Origin: Bacillota bacterium
Lineage (GTDB): Bacteria; Bacillota; Sulfobacillia; Sulfobacillales; Sulfobacillaceae
Length of the DNA: 64,000 nt
Direction of reading: 5' to 3'
NCBI GenBank assembly: GCA_021784595.1
Contig: JAJYHT010000055.1
Coordinates: 62,001-126,000, forward strand
Positions 51,923 to 60,828 of the stretch are shown piece by piece; positions within the stretch are counted from its first letter, which is position 1; every line of letters starts with the position of its first letter. The notes below the pieces were generated by a model that was not told where the DNA came from, made no database searches, and was given only the letters and a program-made list of their open reading frames with translations. A program made the translations under genes and the position numbers.

Positions 51923-53365
51923 CTACTTTTGATCGTATCCTATGCGATTTTGGTTAGACAGATCCCGTTCTTCCCCGGTATAGATCGATAGGGTATAGTG
52001 TCGATGGTATCGGGCGTCTATATTCGTTTCTTGGATCTCAAGCGTGCTGCCGTACAACCGTAAGGGCGCAATGGTCGCCTGTCGCCGTGTCATTCCAGCC
52101 GAAAGTCCGTCGACCAGTTGAAACAACCGCAACATGGGCAGCAATGCCTTGGGGAACGATGGCGGCAGCTGCCCCTCCGCCGTGTGGTGGTAACGCACGA
52201 GCCACTCAACATCCGGGGCAACGTGATAATCCTTGCTGGCCCAGTCGGCACTGCGAGCAGCATGAAGATATCCGGGCTCAAACGTGTCTTTAGGGACAAA
52301 TGTCTCCCCTAACGCCAAATGGGGCTGAGCTTTTCCTATATCATGAAAAATGAAGGCCTGGACCATCGTATCTTTATCGATTCCCACCAGTTGAAAGACA
52401 CCGAGAACCTTCAATTCGCCCATAATGCGCAACCCGTTTATGACATGCCAATAGGTGCCGTCGGACAACACTCCAGTCACCGTTGCTGTTCCGGTTTTCG
52501 GATCATAGATGTCCTGGTATTCGGGCGATGTTTTAAGCTTCGTCTCGACCTTACTGTTGGGCAAAGTGAGGCCAAAAGCCACTTCCAGTTCGCGATTCTG
52601 GTGGTTGACCAGGTCTTGCGCTGTATGGAGGGGCGATACGTCCATAAAAGTGATCAATATGGCCATGAGCCGTTCCTCTTCGCGTACCGAGCCAAATTTA
52701 AACAATATGGTACGGCCATTGCCGATGCGCAGTTCGCGCTCCCCCTGCGTCGCGTGTCCAGACAACACTAGGGGTACCGCACTCCCCTCTAAATAGTCTC
52801 GCATGTGTGGGAATAGATATTGCGCCAGTTCTTCATACGGGCGGTTCACCACAGCGGCGGGGTTGATTCCCAAAATATCTGCTCCGGCTGGATTCAATAA
52901 TCTGGTGATGCCTTGGCCATCCACCACGATTAGTCCTGAATACATAGCTCCAAGAATATGATGCTGGAGACGCTCGATTGCGAGATCTGCACTGTCGTAC
53001 TGCTCTTTTGGCATGCCCGATACGATTAACTCGCATGGAATAATACCGAGAAGTTTTCCGTTTTCTACCACTGGCACCGATGACCAGTCGGAGTGGTCGC
53101 GAAATACCGGGATTAACGTATCTACCTCGTCCTCTGGTGCGATTGTGGCAATATGACTCACGGGCAACATAATATCGGATAATTTGGGACCCCCACCGCC
53201 GTGGGGAACCTGCTCCAATCTTACGACTCCTACCAACTGGTTTTCTCCTTGCACCACATAGAGCGTTCGATGAGGGCTGGTGGCTACCAGCCAGCGCATC
53301 ATGGCCGCGGAATCGGTGGGCTGCCCAGTCAAATAATCAGTATCCATCACAAATCGGGATTTCAT
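51923..53365 (-). CDS. CBS-PAS-HD domain signalling protein
   Basis: 480 residues. A CBS pair lies within about residues 1-120 (RTLYVVQGENQLVGVVRLEQ; WSSVPVVENGKLLGIIPCEL). A PAS domain occupies about residues 130-245 (AMYSGLIVVDGQGITRLLNPAGADILG). An HD domain follows, with HDIGKAQPH and downstream YHHTAEGQLP. HD-GYP hallmarks are not complete, so cyclic-di-GMP hydrolysis is not assured. The HD part looks like a metal-dependent phosphohydrolase that could act on a nucleotide. ATG 53365 is preceded by GGAGGC. Combination of adenosine-nucleotide sensor, PAS sensor and phosphohydrolase inferred. Confidence 0.82.
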   Translation of the reverse strand: MKSRFVMDTDYLTGQPTDSAAMMRWLVATSPHRTLYVVQGENQLVGVVRLEQVPHGGGGPKLSDIMLPVSHIATIAPEDEVDTLIPVFRDHSDWSSVPVVENGKLLGIIPCELIVSGMPKEQYDSADLAIERLQHHILGAMYSGLIVVDGQGITRLLNPAGADILGINPAAVVNRPYEELAQYLFPHMRDYLEGSAVPLVLSGHATQGERELRIGNGRTILFKFGSVREEERLMAILITFMDVSPLHTAQDLVNHQNRELEVAFGLTLPNSKVETKLKTSPEYQDIYDPKTGTATVTGVLSDGTYWHVINGLRIMGELKVLGVFQLVGIDKDTMVQAFIFHDIGKAQPHLALGETFVPKDTFEPGYLHAARSADWASKDYHVAPDVEWLVRYHHTAEGQLPPSFPKALLPMLRLFQLVDGLSAGMTRRQATIAPLRLYGSTLEIQETNIDARYHRHYTLSIYTGEERDLSNQNRIGYDQK

Positions 53366-53495
53366 TAAGCTGCCTCCAGATGTCTTGGTTTATTTCGAGT
53401 GTATCAAAAGCCGCTTGAGCAGTCGAATTCGTGTGGTTTATTATTAGAATAATCGGTGATATAGGTTCTTATTTGATGCCTTTAGGTCCAGGAAG

Positions 53496-53524
53496 TTGGC
53501 CAATGTGTTGCTCGCATTGGCCAA
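53496..53524. repeat. Perfect 10-bp inverted repeat upstream of the TPP riboswitch
   Basis: TTGGCCAATG (53496-53505) and CATTGGCCAA (53515-53524) flank a 9-base loop, about 50 bases before the TATAAT box. It is not placed as a terminator for either neighbour's coding direction and may be an operator. Confidence 0.6.
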
Positions 53525-53572
53525 CCTTTCGGATCGGGATTGCGGGGGATGTTCAGAAATCTTTCAATGCGC

Positions 53573-53578
53573 TATAAT
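53573..53578 (+). promoter_or_regulatory. -10 box of the thiamine-precursor transporter operon
   Basis: A consensus TATAAT about 25 bases before the TPP aptamer. The -35 region is poor (TTCAGA with short spacing). Confidence 0.5.
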
Positions 53579-53603
53579 TTGGGTATAGACCTTTGTCTAT
53601 GAC

Positions 53604-53750
53604 GGTGCTAGGGGTGCCAAGAGGCTGAGAAGTAGTCCATAGCGGCTACTAACCCTTTCAACTCGATCTGGGTAATGCCAGCGGGAGGAAAGTGCCATGA
53701 CGGGAAATCAGCCTCGTTTGCGTCAGGTGGCGCGACGGGGATTTTTCTGT
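53604..53750 (+). promoter_or_regulatory. TPP (THI-box) riboswitch with terminator
   Basis: The aptamer (53604-53696) contains GGGGTGCC, GGCTGAGA, ACCCTT, GATCTGGGTAATGCCAGC and GGGAGGAAAG, with P1 formed by GGTGCT and AGTGCC. Downstream a hairpin (CCTCGT 53712-53717 with ACGGGG 53735-53740, inner GCG/CGC) is followed by ATTTTTC, a terminator. It should switch off the YkoE/YkoDC operon when TPP is plentiful. Confidence 0.93.
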
Positions 53751-53786
53751 CTTCACACCCCTCACACTCCTTTCAAAACGAAATAA
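53697..53786 (+). CDS. Possible 29-codon leader ORF inside the riboswitch expression platform
   Basis: ATG 53697 directly abuts the aptamer's closing strand and has the GGGAGG of the aptamer end as its ribosome site. The frame reads MTGNQPRLRQVARRGFFCLH and so on to TAA 53784, whose TAAGGAG forms the ribosome site of ykoE. It spans the terminator hairpin. Translation would disturb that hairpin. It may also be accidental. Confidence 0.3.
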   Translation: MTGNQPRLRQVARRGFFCLHTPHTPFKTK

Positions 53787-53799
53787 GGAGAGTGGGACG

Positions 53800-54369
53800 A
53801 TGAAGTGGAAGTTGCGCGATATAGTGGTCACAGCGGTTTTAGCTACCGCCTGTGGTGCCATTTATCTGGGCTGGGATTTGCTTTACAAATTCCTTCCATC
53901 TAGTATCAATCCGGTCGTGGCGGCTGGGTTTAACGGCTTGTGGTGGATTGCCGCAGGCATTGTGCCCTACATCATCCGGCGTCCCGGAGCGGCCGTTTTA
54001 GCGGAAGCGATCGGTGGATTTGTAGAATTTGCTTTGGGAAGTCCCTACGGCATTCAAGCATTCACCATTGGCATCGCTCAGGGATTAGGTGTTGAACTGG
54101 GATTTGCGCTTGGGGGCTACAAAAAGTACAACACGGCATGGATGTTGTTGGCCACCGGTTTAGGCGGCGTTGGCAATTACATTTACTCCTACTTCTATTA
54201 CGGAGTCAATGACTACACTGTGTTGACCCAAATTGGATATCTGGTGGTGACCATGTTAAGTGGTGCGATTTTGTCCGGTCTTCTATCCAAATGGGTGGGC
54301 GATGCGGTCAAGCGTACCGGGGCACTGCGGAATTTTGAAATTTCTCGGCAAGTGGGGAAGGCTTCATGA
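53800..54369 (+). CDS. ykoE: ECF transporter S component, YkoE type (thiamine precursor uptake)
   Basis: 189-residue membrane protein with about five to six hydrophobic segments, beginning KWKLRDIVVTAVLATACGAIYLGWDLLYKF as in YkoE proteins. VLAEAIGGFVEFALGSPYGIQ and GLGVELGFALGGYKKYN are family typical. It binds hydroxymethylpyrimidine or a related thiamine precursor and works with the EcfA/EcfT subunits encoded next. The upstream TPP riboswitch supports the assignment. ATG has AAGGAGAG upstream. The stop overlaps the following start. Confidence 0.92.
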   Translation: MKWKLRDIVVTAVLATACGAIYLGWDLLYKFLPSSINPVVAAGFNGLWWIAAGIVPYIIRRPGAAVLAEAIGGFVEFALGSPYGIQAFTIGIAQGLGVELGFALGGYKKYNTAWMLLATGLGGVGNYIYSYFYYGVNDYTVLTQIGYLVVTMLSGAILSGLLSKWVGDAVKRTGALRNFEISRQVGKAS

Positions 54370-56750
54370 GTGTTGTTACCACGAGAACCCAATTGGCATT
54401 AGAAGAGCCGTGGGTTGACCTTTCCAATCTGTGCGTAACCTATCCAGGCCAAACCCGGCCTGCCCTGAACAGCATCGACTTCTCCCTCTATGAGGGAGAA
54501 GCGGTGCTGCTGATTGGGCCAAGCGGATGTGGCAAGTCGACATTAGCCATGGTTGTGGCGGGTCTTATTCCTGAATCTGTGGAAGCCACTGTCACCGGTC
54601 AGGTGATACGCACCGAGATTTTGGAACAACCCGGTGCTATCGGGTATGTGTTTCAAGATCCTGAAGCGCAGTTTTGCCAACTTACCGTCGGGCAAGAAGT
54701 GGCATTTGGTTTGGAGAACATTGGCATGGTCCGTGAGGACATGGACCCGGTGATTCTGCGCGCGCTGGGGACGGCAGGACTCCAGGTGGATGCCAACGCT
54801 CCCAATTATGCACTTTCCGGGGGTATGAAGCAGAAATTGGCCCTGGCATCAGCATTGGCGATGCAAGCTAAGCTTTTGATTTTCGATGAACCTACAGCGA
54901 ACTTGGATCCAGAGTCCACTACCCAGGTGTTTGGACAAATTCGTGAGTTGATTCATGCGAAAAAGACTTTATTGATTATTGAACACAAATTTGAAGGATT
55001 GCTAGATGTGGTTCCGCGGGTGGTGCTCTTTAATCGGGATGGCACCATTCATCAGTCGGGACCAACTGAAGACGTGCTCGACAAGGAATGGGAGTGGCTG
55101 TTAGCCGAAGGCCTGATCCCTGACGGGGTAACCAGAGGATTTAATCGGAAATCGCTGGTAGCCAATAACTCGGAAAAAAACTTAACCCCAGGCACGGAAG
55201 TGATCGCGGCCGAACACCTAAGCTTTACATATGTCAACCGGCGCATGCAAAAACGTCTGCAAAAACGACATCAGCCAGTGGGGTTTGCTCTAGAGGATGT
55301 CTCGTTGACAATTCGCCAAGGAGAATTGGTCGCTATCGTAGGGCCGAACGGTTCAGGCAAATCGACGCTTTTAAGTCTTTTGGCCGGATTGCGAAAACCT
55401 AGTCGAGGCCGCCTCGAAATTCCCCTGCCGACCGCCGAGATGCCGGTGCCGGTGGCGTTTGGGTTTCAAAACCCAGAACACCAATTTATTTTTGAGCGTG
55501 TAGGCGATGAATTGGCAAACCGCTACGTCGACCAAGCGATACCCAAAGACGTGAGCCAACTCCTGTTGGACTTTGACTTGGCAGGGCACGAGGATCAGAG
55601 CCCGTTCGCATTGAGCCAAGGGCAAAAACGGCGGTTGTCCGTCGCAGTGATGGTGCGGGATCCGCACCAGGCCTACCTGCTGGACGAACCCACATTCGGC
55701 CAGGATGCCCGGACCGAGCGATATATTATGCAACGGCTAGCGGGCTTGCAGAGAGCCGAAAGAGCGGTCGTGATGACCACGCACGACATGGATTTGGTTT
55801 GGCGCTATGCCACTCGAGTGATTGTGCTAGTAGAGGGCAGGATCGTGTTTGACGGTACTCCGCAATCACTGTTTGAAAAGCCCGATCTGATGGCCCAGGC
55901 TCGCCTTTTAGTGCAGAGCAAAGAGCAGCCCGCGAACATCCCGCCTGTTGTGCAACAAGCCGGAACGCACCGCTTTATTCAGGTGGATAAACGCCAGGCC
56001 CAATCTCCGATTGGCCGGCTGAACCCGGGATGGAAACTGATCACCACGATTCTGGTGATGGGTATCGCCATGTTTGCTCGACACATTGATCAAGGGATAG
56101 CGCTGGGCATCGTTCCCATTTTATTGCTATGGCTCGGAGCCCGGCTCACACCTTGGCAAATAGCCAAGCGGATGGCCCCCTTTATTCTCTTTTTTGCTCT
56201 CTATACATGGACCCTTACTGCCTATTCCCGAGTGGGACCTCACACGCCAACGCTTTGGATTTTGTGGTTTCGGCTCAGTTGGGTGGGACTGCACAACGGT
56301 TTGGTGTTGGCTTTTCGGATGCTGGCCTCGGTCGCTTTTGGCGTCTTGTACGTGTCCACTACCGATGTCACCCAGTTGGTGGTGAGTCTGACGCAAAACT
56401 TTCGGGTTCCACCTCGTTTCAGTTATGGCACGCTGGCGGGAATCCGGGTGTTTCCCTTGTTTGAGGAAGAATGGGGCAAGATTCGCCAAGCACGGGCGCT
56501 GCGGGGAAAAGATGTGCATCGTTCACGTCTGACCCGGATAGTGACCTATGCTCTGCCGCTGATGATAAAGGCCATCCGCATCGGGGAAAGAGTTTCGATT
56601 GCGATGGAAAGCCGCGGATTCCGCGGCGCGGTGGCGGATAATCCCCAATCCCGCACCTATTATCTCGATACGCCAGTAACGGGATGGGATTTTGTCTATT
56701 TGATCGGTTTAGTGGTGGTCACAGTGGGGATTTTGGTGGGGATTCACTAA
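54366..56750 (+). CDS. Fused ECF transporter ATPase-ATPase-EcfT protein (YkoD-YkoC fusion)
   Basis: 794 residues. ATPase 1 (about 15-250): GPSGCGKST, LSGGMKQKLALASAL, LLIFDEPTANLD. ATPase 2 (about 280-510): [17 protein letters not shown]-loop FGFQNPEHQFIFE, LSQGQKRRLSVAVMV, AYLLDEPTFGQD. The C-terminal about 250 residues form an EcfT-type membrane domain with coupling motifs RQARALRGKDV and AMESRGFRG. In Bacillus these are two proteins (YkoD and YkoC); here a linker near residues 520-560 joins them. It energises uptake of the thiamine precursor bound by YkoE. ATG 54366 overlaps the ykoE stop. Confidence 0.94.
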   Translation: MSVVTTRTQLALEEPWVDLSNLCVTYPGQTRPALNSIDFSLYEGEAVLLIGPSGCGKSTLAMVVAGLIPESVEATVTGQVIRTEILEQPGAIGYVFQDPEAQFCQLTVGQEVAFGLENIGMVREDMDPVILRALGTAGLQVDANAPNYALSGGMKQKLALASALAMQAKLLIFDEPTANLDPESTTQVFGQIRELIHAKKTLLIIEHKFEGLLDVVPRVVLFNRDGTIHQSGPTEDVLDKEWEWLLAEGLIPDGVTRGFNRKSLVANNSEKNLTPGTEVIAAEHLSFTYVNRRMQKRLQKRHQPVGFALEDVSLTIRQGELVAIVGPNGSGKSTLLSLLAGLRKPSRGRLEIPLPTAEMPVPVAFGFQNPEHQFIFERVGDELANRYVDQAIPKDVSQLLLDFDLAGHEDQSPFALSQGQKRRLSVAVMVRDPHQAYLLDEPTFGQDARTERYIMQRLAGLQRAERAVVMTTHDMDLVWRYATRVIVLVEGRIVFDGTPQSLFEKPDLMAQARLLVQSKEQPANIPPVVQQAGTHRFIQVDKRQAQSPIGRLNPGWKLITTILVMGIAMFARHIDQGIALGIVPILLLWLGARLTPWQIAKRMAPFILFFALYTWTLTAYSRVGPHTPTLWILWFRLSWVGLHNGLVLAFRMLASVAFGVLYVSTTDVTQLVVSLTQNFRVPPRFSYGTLAGIRVFPLFEEEWGKIRQARALRGKDVHRSRLTRIVTYALPLMIKAIRIGERVSIAMESRGFRGAVADNPQSRTYYLDTPVTGWDFVYLIGLVVVTVGILVGIH

Positions 56751-56817
56751 TAACGGCCACGCGGCCAGCTAGCGCCCTGTTTGCATGGTGGCGGGATATC
56801 TCCAATCTCTCGAATGG

Positions 56818-57618
56818 TCAAGGTTTCTTTTTAGACCGCGGTCTGATGGGCTTGCGCGTGGCGTCCTCTGCGGTGGCTGTTTCATTGTCTTCTTCCAAGT
56901 CAATCCCAAACATTGCCGAGATATCATCGCTATCCATCACACGGTCGCTTTTGTGGCTTGATTTTTTAAGCAGTGTCTCTGATTTCTGTGTGATAGTCTT
57001 TGATATCAGGTCATCAATGTTGACATTTCGCAAGACAAAAAACAGCGCGGGATTTTCGTCCAAACGCGTTCCCACTCCATACAATGCGGCAGCTACATGC
57101 TTACACATCGAAGCCCAGTCGGGGCAACTGCATTGAAGGGCAATTTCCTTGGGCATGGGGAAAAGTCCCGTACCTTGTGCGGTAAACAAGTCTGATAAGG
57201 ATTTGGGGAACTGTCCATTAAGTAGTTCTTGCAAGGATTCGATGGCACCCTCGCAGGATCTCTTGGTTTTCTCCCAGGTGTTGTTGCTTAACGGCTGAAT
57301 GGTGATTTGAATGCGATAGGGTTTGTCCTCGCTGCCTTGCACAAGCGCTGATACTGTGCCCGGGGCAATCTGCAAATCCAGTACGGCCCCGTGGCGGACA
57401 TAACTCTTTCCACGCCCGATGCGGTAGGCATAATCGGAATATCTTTCCAAATTGTCATTCCATGCCTTGCCCCACCAGGTGTTGGTCAGTTTTCGGCCTA
57501 TTACGACGACAGGAGCTATATCCGGGTTCCTCTTTCGGAGATTTGCCAGGCTTCGTTCGGCGCGTGCCCGTTTTTCCGCGACGGATACATATTTGGGGAA
57601 ACCATACTCGTATGGCAT
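56818..57618 (-). CDS. SWIM zinc-finger protein partnered with SNF2 helicase
   Basis: About 266 residues. The SWIM motif LQCSCPDWASMCKHVAAALYG (CxCx-n-CxH) lies near residue 165. Before it are NTWWGKAWNDNLERYSDYAYRIGRGKSYVRHGAVLDL and PYRIQITIQPLS, typical of the bacterial SWIM proteins encoded beside Snf2 enzymes. The last 60 residues are acidic then Lys/Arg-rich. ATG 57618 was chosen for its GAGGT site. It lies 20 bases after the SNF2 gene on the same strand; the two probably form a DNA- or nucleoprotein-remodelling pair. Confidence 0.87.
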   Translation of the reverse strand: MPYEYGFPKYVSVAEKRARAERSLANLRKRNPDIAPVVVIGRKLTNTWWGKAWNDNLERYSDYAYRIGRGKSYVRHGAVLDLQIAPGTVSALVQGSEDKPYRIQITIQPLSNNTWEKTKRSCEGAIESLQELLNGQFPKSLSDLFTAQGTGLFPMPKEIALQCSCPDWASMCKHVAAALYGVGTRLDENPALFFVLRNVNIDDLISKTITQKSETLLKKSSHKSDRVMDSDDISAMFGIDLEEDNETATAEDATRKPIRPRSKKKP

Positions 57619-57638
57619 CGGGTTCAACCTCGCATTTG

Positions 57639-60332
57639 TTATAAGGACAATCGAAACAAGTCCATCAATTGATGATTGTCCATTTCAGTCAGCCAGTTTT
57701 CCTGAACGCTCGGAATGATTTCTTGCGCCAATTTAGTTTTTTCTTCTATCAGGCGATCAATTTTCTCTTCAATTGTACCGCGCGTGAGAAACTTATGGAC
57801 AATAACATTTTTGTTTTGTCCAATGCGAAAAGCGCGATCGGTGGCTTGATTTTCTACCGCTGGATTCCACCAGCGATCAAAGTGCACTACATGATTGGCC
57901 GACGTTAAGTTCAACCCCACGCCGCCTGCCTTAATGGATAGCACAATGAATGGGATGTATTGGGTACCTTGGAACTTTGCCACAATCTCTTGCCTTTTGG
58001 ATACCGGGGTTTGTCCGTGCAACACGAGCCCGGGATGATGAAATACACTCTCCAGAAATTCTTGCAGCGGTGCGGTGATTTCTTTGAATTGGGTAAAAAC
58101 CAACATGCGTTCCCTTTTGGCATAAATGGTCTCGCAAATCTCGCCCAGTCTGTCAAATTTTCCGCTTTCACTGGGGTCGTAGATCTCTTGCCCCAAATAT
58201 TGGTCGGGATGATTGCAGATTTGTTTGAACTTCATCAAGGATGATAAAATCAGTCCCTTTCTTTGAATTCCGTCTTCGCTTGATTCCAGTTTGGCTTTCA
58301 GTTCATGGACTAAGGCGGTGTAAAGCGCCACCTGCTTTTTTGACAGGGTGGCAAAAGTCTTCATTTCGATTTTGTCAGGCAAATCCCTAATTACCGCTTT
58401 ATCCGTCTTTAGTCTACGTAATATAAAGGGACTCACTACGCGCTTTAAAGGAGCATAGCCAGCGGGGTCATCGCGCAATTGTTTGGTGAAGTCGGTAAAC
58501 TCACGGGCATTCCCCAACAATCCTTGGTTGAGGAAGTCAAACAAAGACCACAGGTCCGAAAGACGATTTTCAACCGGGGTGCCGGTCATGGCAATTTTGT
58601 ACGATGCCCTGATTTGTTTCACTGCTTTTGCCTGTTTGGTCACCGGGTTCTTAATGGCCTGGGCTTCATCTAGTACCAACGTGTCCCAAACCACCTCTGT
58701 CAGCCATGGGTATTTCGACATCATTGCGTAGGTGGTCAGGAATATATCATAGTGCGGAACGGTTTTGATGCCATCTTTTAAACCAGAGTTTGTTTGCGAA
58801 GGGTGTAAAACCAGGCATCTCAAAGAGGGGGCAAATTTCTTTATTTCACTCAACCAATTGCCGATCAGCGACGCGGGGATTACCAACAGGGTTTTTTCAT
58901 CCCGTTGTCCACGGATATAATTCAGAAGAGCAATGACCTGCAGTGTTTTTCCAAGACCCATGTCATCGGCCAGGCAGGCTCCGAGACCCAGGGTTTTCAT
59001 GAAATAGAGCCACGCCAAGCCTTTTTCCTGGTATTCCCTCAGCTCGGCATGAAAATCCGAGCCGCCGGAAATGGCTGTAATTTCATCAGGGTGCGTCAAC
59101 CGTGCGACTACCGTGTTGAGCCATTCTCCGTGGGTTATGCTCAGGTCGCAGGCCTCTTGGGGTAGATTGATCATTTTGGACGCATTCCATTGAAAACGCA
59201 TGGCGTCTATAATGTTCATATCCGTATTACCCATCATTTTTTGTGCCTGCTCATAAGCCTTTAAGGTATCCTCCAGCTTTTTGTGGTCTACCTCAACCCA
59301 TTTTCCCTTGAGGAAGGCCAGTCCCTCTGCTTCGCGGAGCAGTTGCCTCAATTCCTCAACGTCGAGGGGTTCTCCGCCTAGAGATATTTGGGCATTGAAA
59401 TCGACCAGGGCATCAAAACCCAGATGGGATGGAGGTTTGTTGCCAATGCTGATAGACATTCGCAAAGCATTGCTCGAACTCTTCCACCATTTGGGGATGC
59501 GGCACAAAATGCCCGCTCTTTCATATAGCGGCACTTCTTTAAGAAATGTGTAGGCTTCCCCAGCCGATAACCGCAAAGGGTGAAAAATTTCTCCAGACTC
59601 CACGAGGCCCGCGATAAAAGGGCTCTCTTCGGAAGCCTTATTCACTGTCGCCAAAAGATCCAACAACTTTTTGTGGTCTTGGTGGTATTCGACCAGTGCA
59701 TTTTTCAGGGGAAGGTGCTTTGCTTTGCCATCTTTGGTTAAGCCTGCTGAGTAGGTGGCTAAAAACGCAAAAGGGTATTCATTTTGTTTGCTCTCAACCA
59801 GATGGAAGAAAATTCGGCCTATGGGATGGACAACTGCATTGCGCGAAGCAAAGAAATCTGCTGCAGATCCACTGAAAGCCGCGATTTCTCCAGCAAAAAC
59901 ATCGTTCAGTCTGTCCCAGATGCGCAGCAGCCAATCAAAATTCAGATGCTCCGCGCCCTGCATGTAGGGTGCGCTGTGCAAAACACGGGTTATTTCCTCG
60001 ACTTCTGGCTCAACCACGGTCCGCTCCCGAAGCAACTCGATATCCGGAGTGCGGGCCAGCGCCTTTAAAAACGCGGCAGCAATCAAATAGAGAAAGCGGA
60101 CCGATTCGGAGAGCGTCTCGGATGGCTCGGAGAATCCCAGATGAAAGAGCGTTGGGTAGGGGTCGTGCTGAAACTGCGCGTACATTTCGTTTTGAAGCGA
60201 CAGCAACCTAGGGTTGGGGGAGCCGCCGGTTTGTTGCCAGTCCAGCACAAATCCTTCTGGCTCTATCCACACAATGAGTTCGCTATTCATCTTAACAGCC
60301 TGGGCGTCATGGATATCGGTCGACACGTCCAA
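57639..60332 (-). CDS. SNF2-family DNA-dependent ATPase (Rad54/HepA-like, SWIM-associated)
   Basis: 897 residues. A large N-terminal region (about 1-440) with a DUF3670/SNF2-associated segment precedes the helicase core: ELREYQEKGLAWLYFMKTLGLGACLADDMGLGKTLQVIALL (motif I), VIPASLIGNW (Ia), VLDEAQAIKN (II), MTGTPVENRLSDLWSLFDF (III), VFTQFKEI (IV), VLSIKAGGVGLNLTSANHVVHFDRWWNPAVENQATDRAFRIGQ (V-VI). All ATPase motifs are complete. It should translocate on DNA and displace proteins. Start TTG 60332 has AAAGGA upstream; a GTG two codons on is possible. First gene of the two-gene unit with the SWIM protein. Confidence 0.94.
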   Translation of the reverse strand: MDVSTDIHDAQAVKMNSELIVWIEPEGFVLDWQQTGGSPNPRLLSLQNEMYAQFQHDPYPTLFHLGFSEPSETLSESVRFLYLIAAAFLKALARTPDIELLRERTVVEPEVEEITRVLHSAPYMQGAEHLNFDWLLRIWDRLNDVFAGEIAAFSGSAADFFASRNAVVHPIGRIFFHLVESKQNEYPFAFLATYSAGLTKDGKAKHLPLKNALVEYHQDHKKLLDLLATVNKASEESPFIAGLVESGEIFHPLRLSAGEAYTFLKEVPLYERAGILCRIPKWWKSSSNALRMSISIGNKPPSHLGFDALVDFNAQISLGGEPLDVEELRQLLREAEGLAFLKGKWVEVDHKKLEDTLKAYEQAQKMMGNTDMNIIDAMRFQWNASKMINLPQEACDLSITHGEWLNTVVARLTHPDEITAISGGSDFHAELREYQEKGLAWLYFMKTLGLGACLADDMGLGKTLQVIALLNYIRGQRDEKTLLVIPASLIGNWLSEIKKFAPSLRCLVLHPSQTNSGLKDGIKTVPHYDIFLTTYAMMSKYPWLTEVVWDTLVLDEAQAIKNPVTKQAKAVKQIRASYKIAMTGTPVENRLSDLWSLFDFLNQGLLGNAREFTDFTKQLRDDPAGYAPLKRVVSPFILRRLKTDKAVIRDLPDKIEMKTFATLSKKQVALYTALVHELKAKLESSEDGIQRKGLILSSLMKFKQICNHPDQYLGQEIYDPSESGKFDRLGEICETIYAKRERMLVFTQFKEITAPLQEFLESVFHHPGLVLHGQTPVSKRQEIVAKFQGTQYIPFIVLSIKAGGVGLNLTSANHVVHFDRWWNPAVENQATDRAFRIGQNKNVIVHKFLTRGTIEEKIDRLIEEKTKLAQEIIPSVQENWLTEMDNHQLMDLFRLSL

Positions 60333-60828
60333 AAGTCATCCTTTCCGGAGCTCGTCCCTTCATTTTACTAGAAAAGATCCCACGATAAATCCCTAGAGTC
60401 AAAGGAGGCATGTGGTCCGGTATCTACACGGCATCGCAGGGAGACTCATGCTGACCGATTGTGCCAAGAAGCGGGATAACGCGTGCGAGCAGATTGCAAA
60501 AAGAAGTTCTTTACAAAGAGTCAAGGTAAAATATATCCTGCTGAAATCGACTCCGACATAGAGGATATTATAGTGTTTAAGTACTAAAATAAAACATCGT
60601 TGCCGCGGGGCGTGAGGACAAAGCGTAGTCATCGCAGTCTATAGGGCCCTTTTAGGACCACTCCAGTTGGAGACATTGTGGCGCCGTTACTTGTAAATCG
60701 ATTGATTGCTCATCCTATGTAATAACTAAATGAAACCTAGCGACATTTGGTGGCGTTTTTAAAATAAGCATGGTGTAAACTTTAGACATTGTTTTGGATG
60801 CTGTGAGATTTGAGAAAGAAGGACTAGA
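60333..60828. other. Divergent intergenic region, SNF2 to L,D-transpeptidase
   Basis: About 495 bases, AT-rich in the middle (60530-60600), with no supported gene. A 77-codon minus-strand frame (60399-60632) has no ribosome site or motif. No RNA element recognised. Confidence 0.4.
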
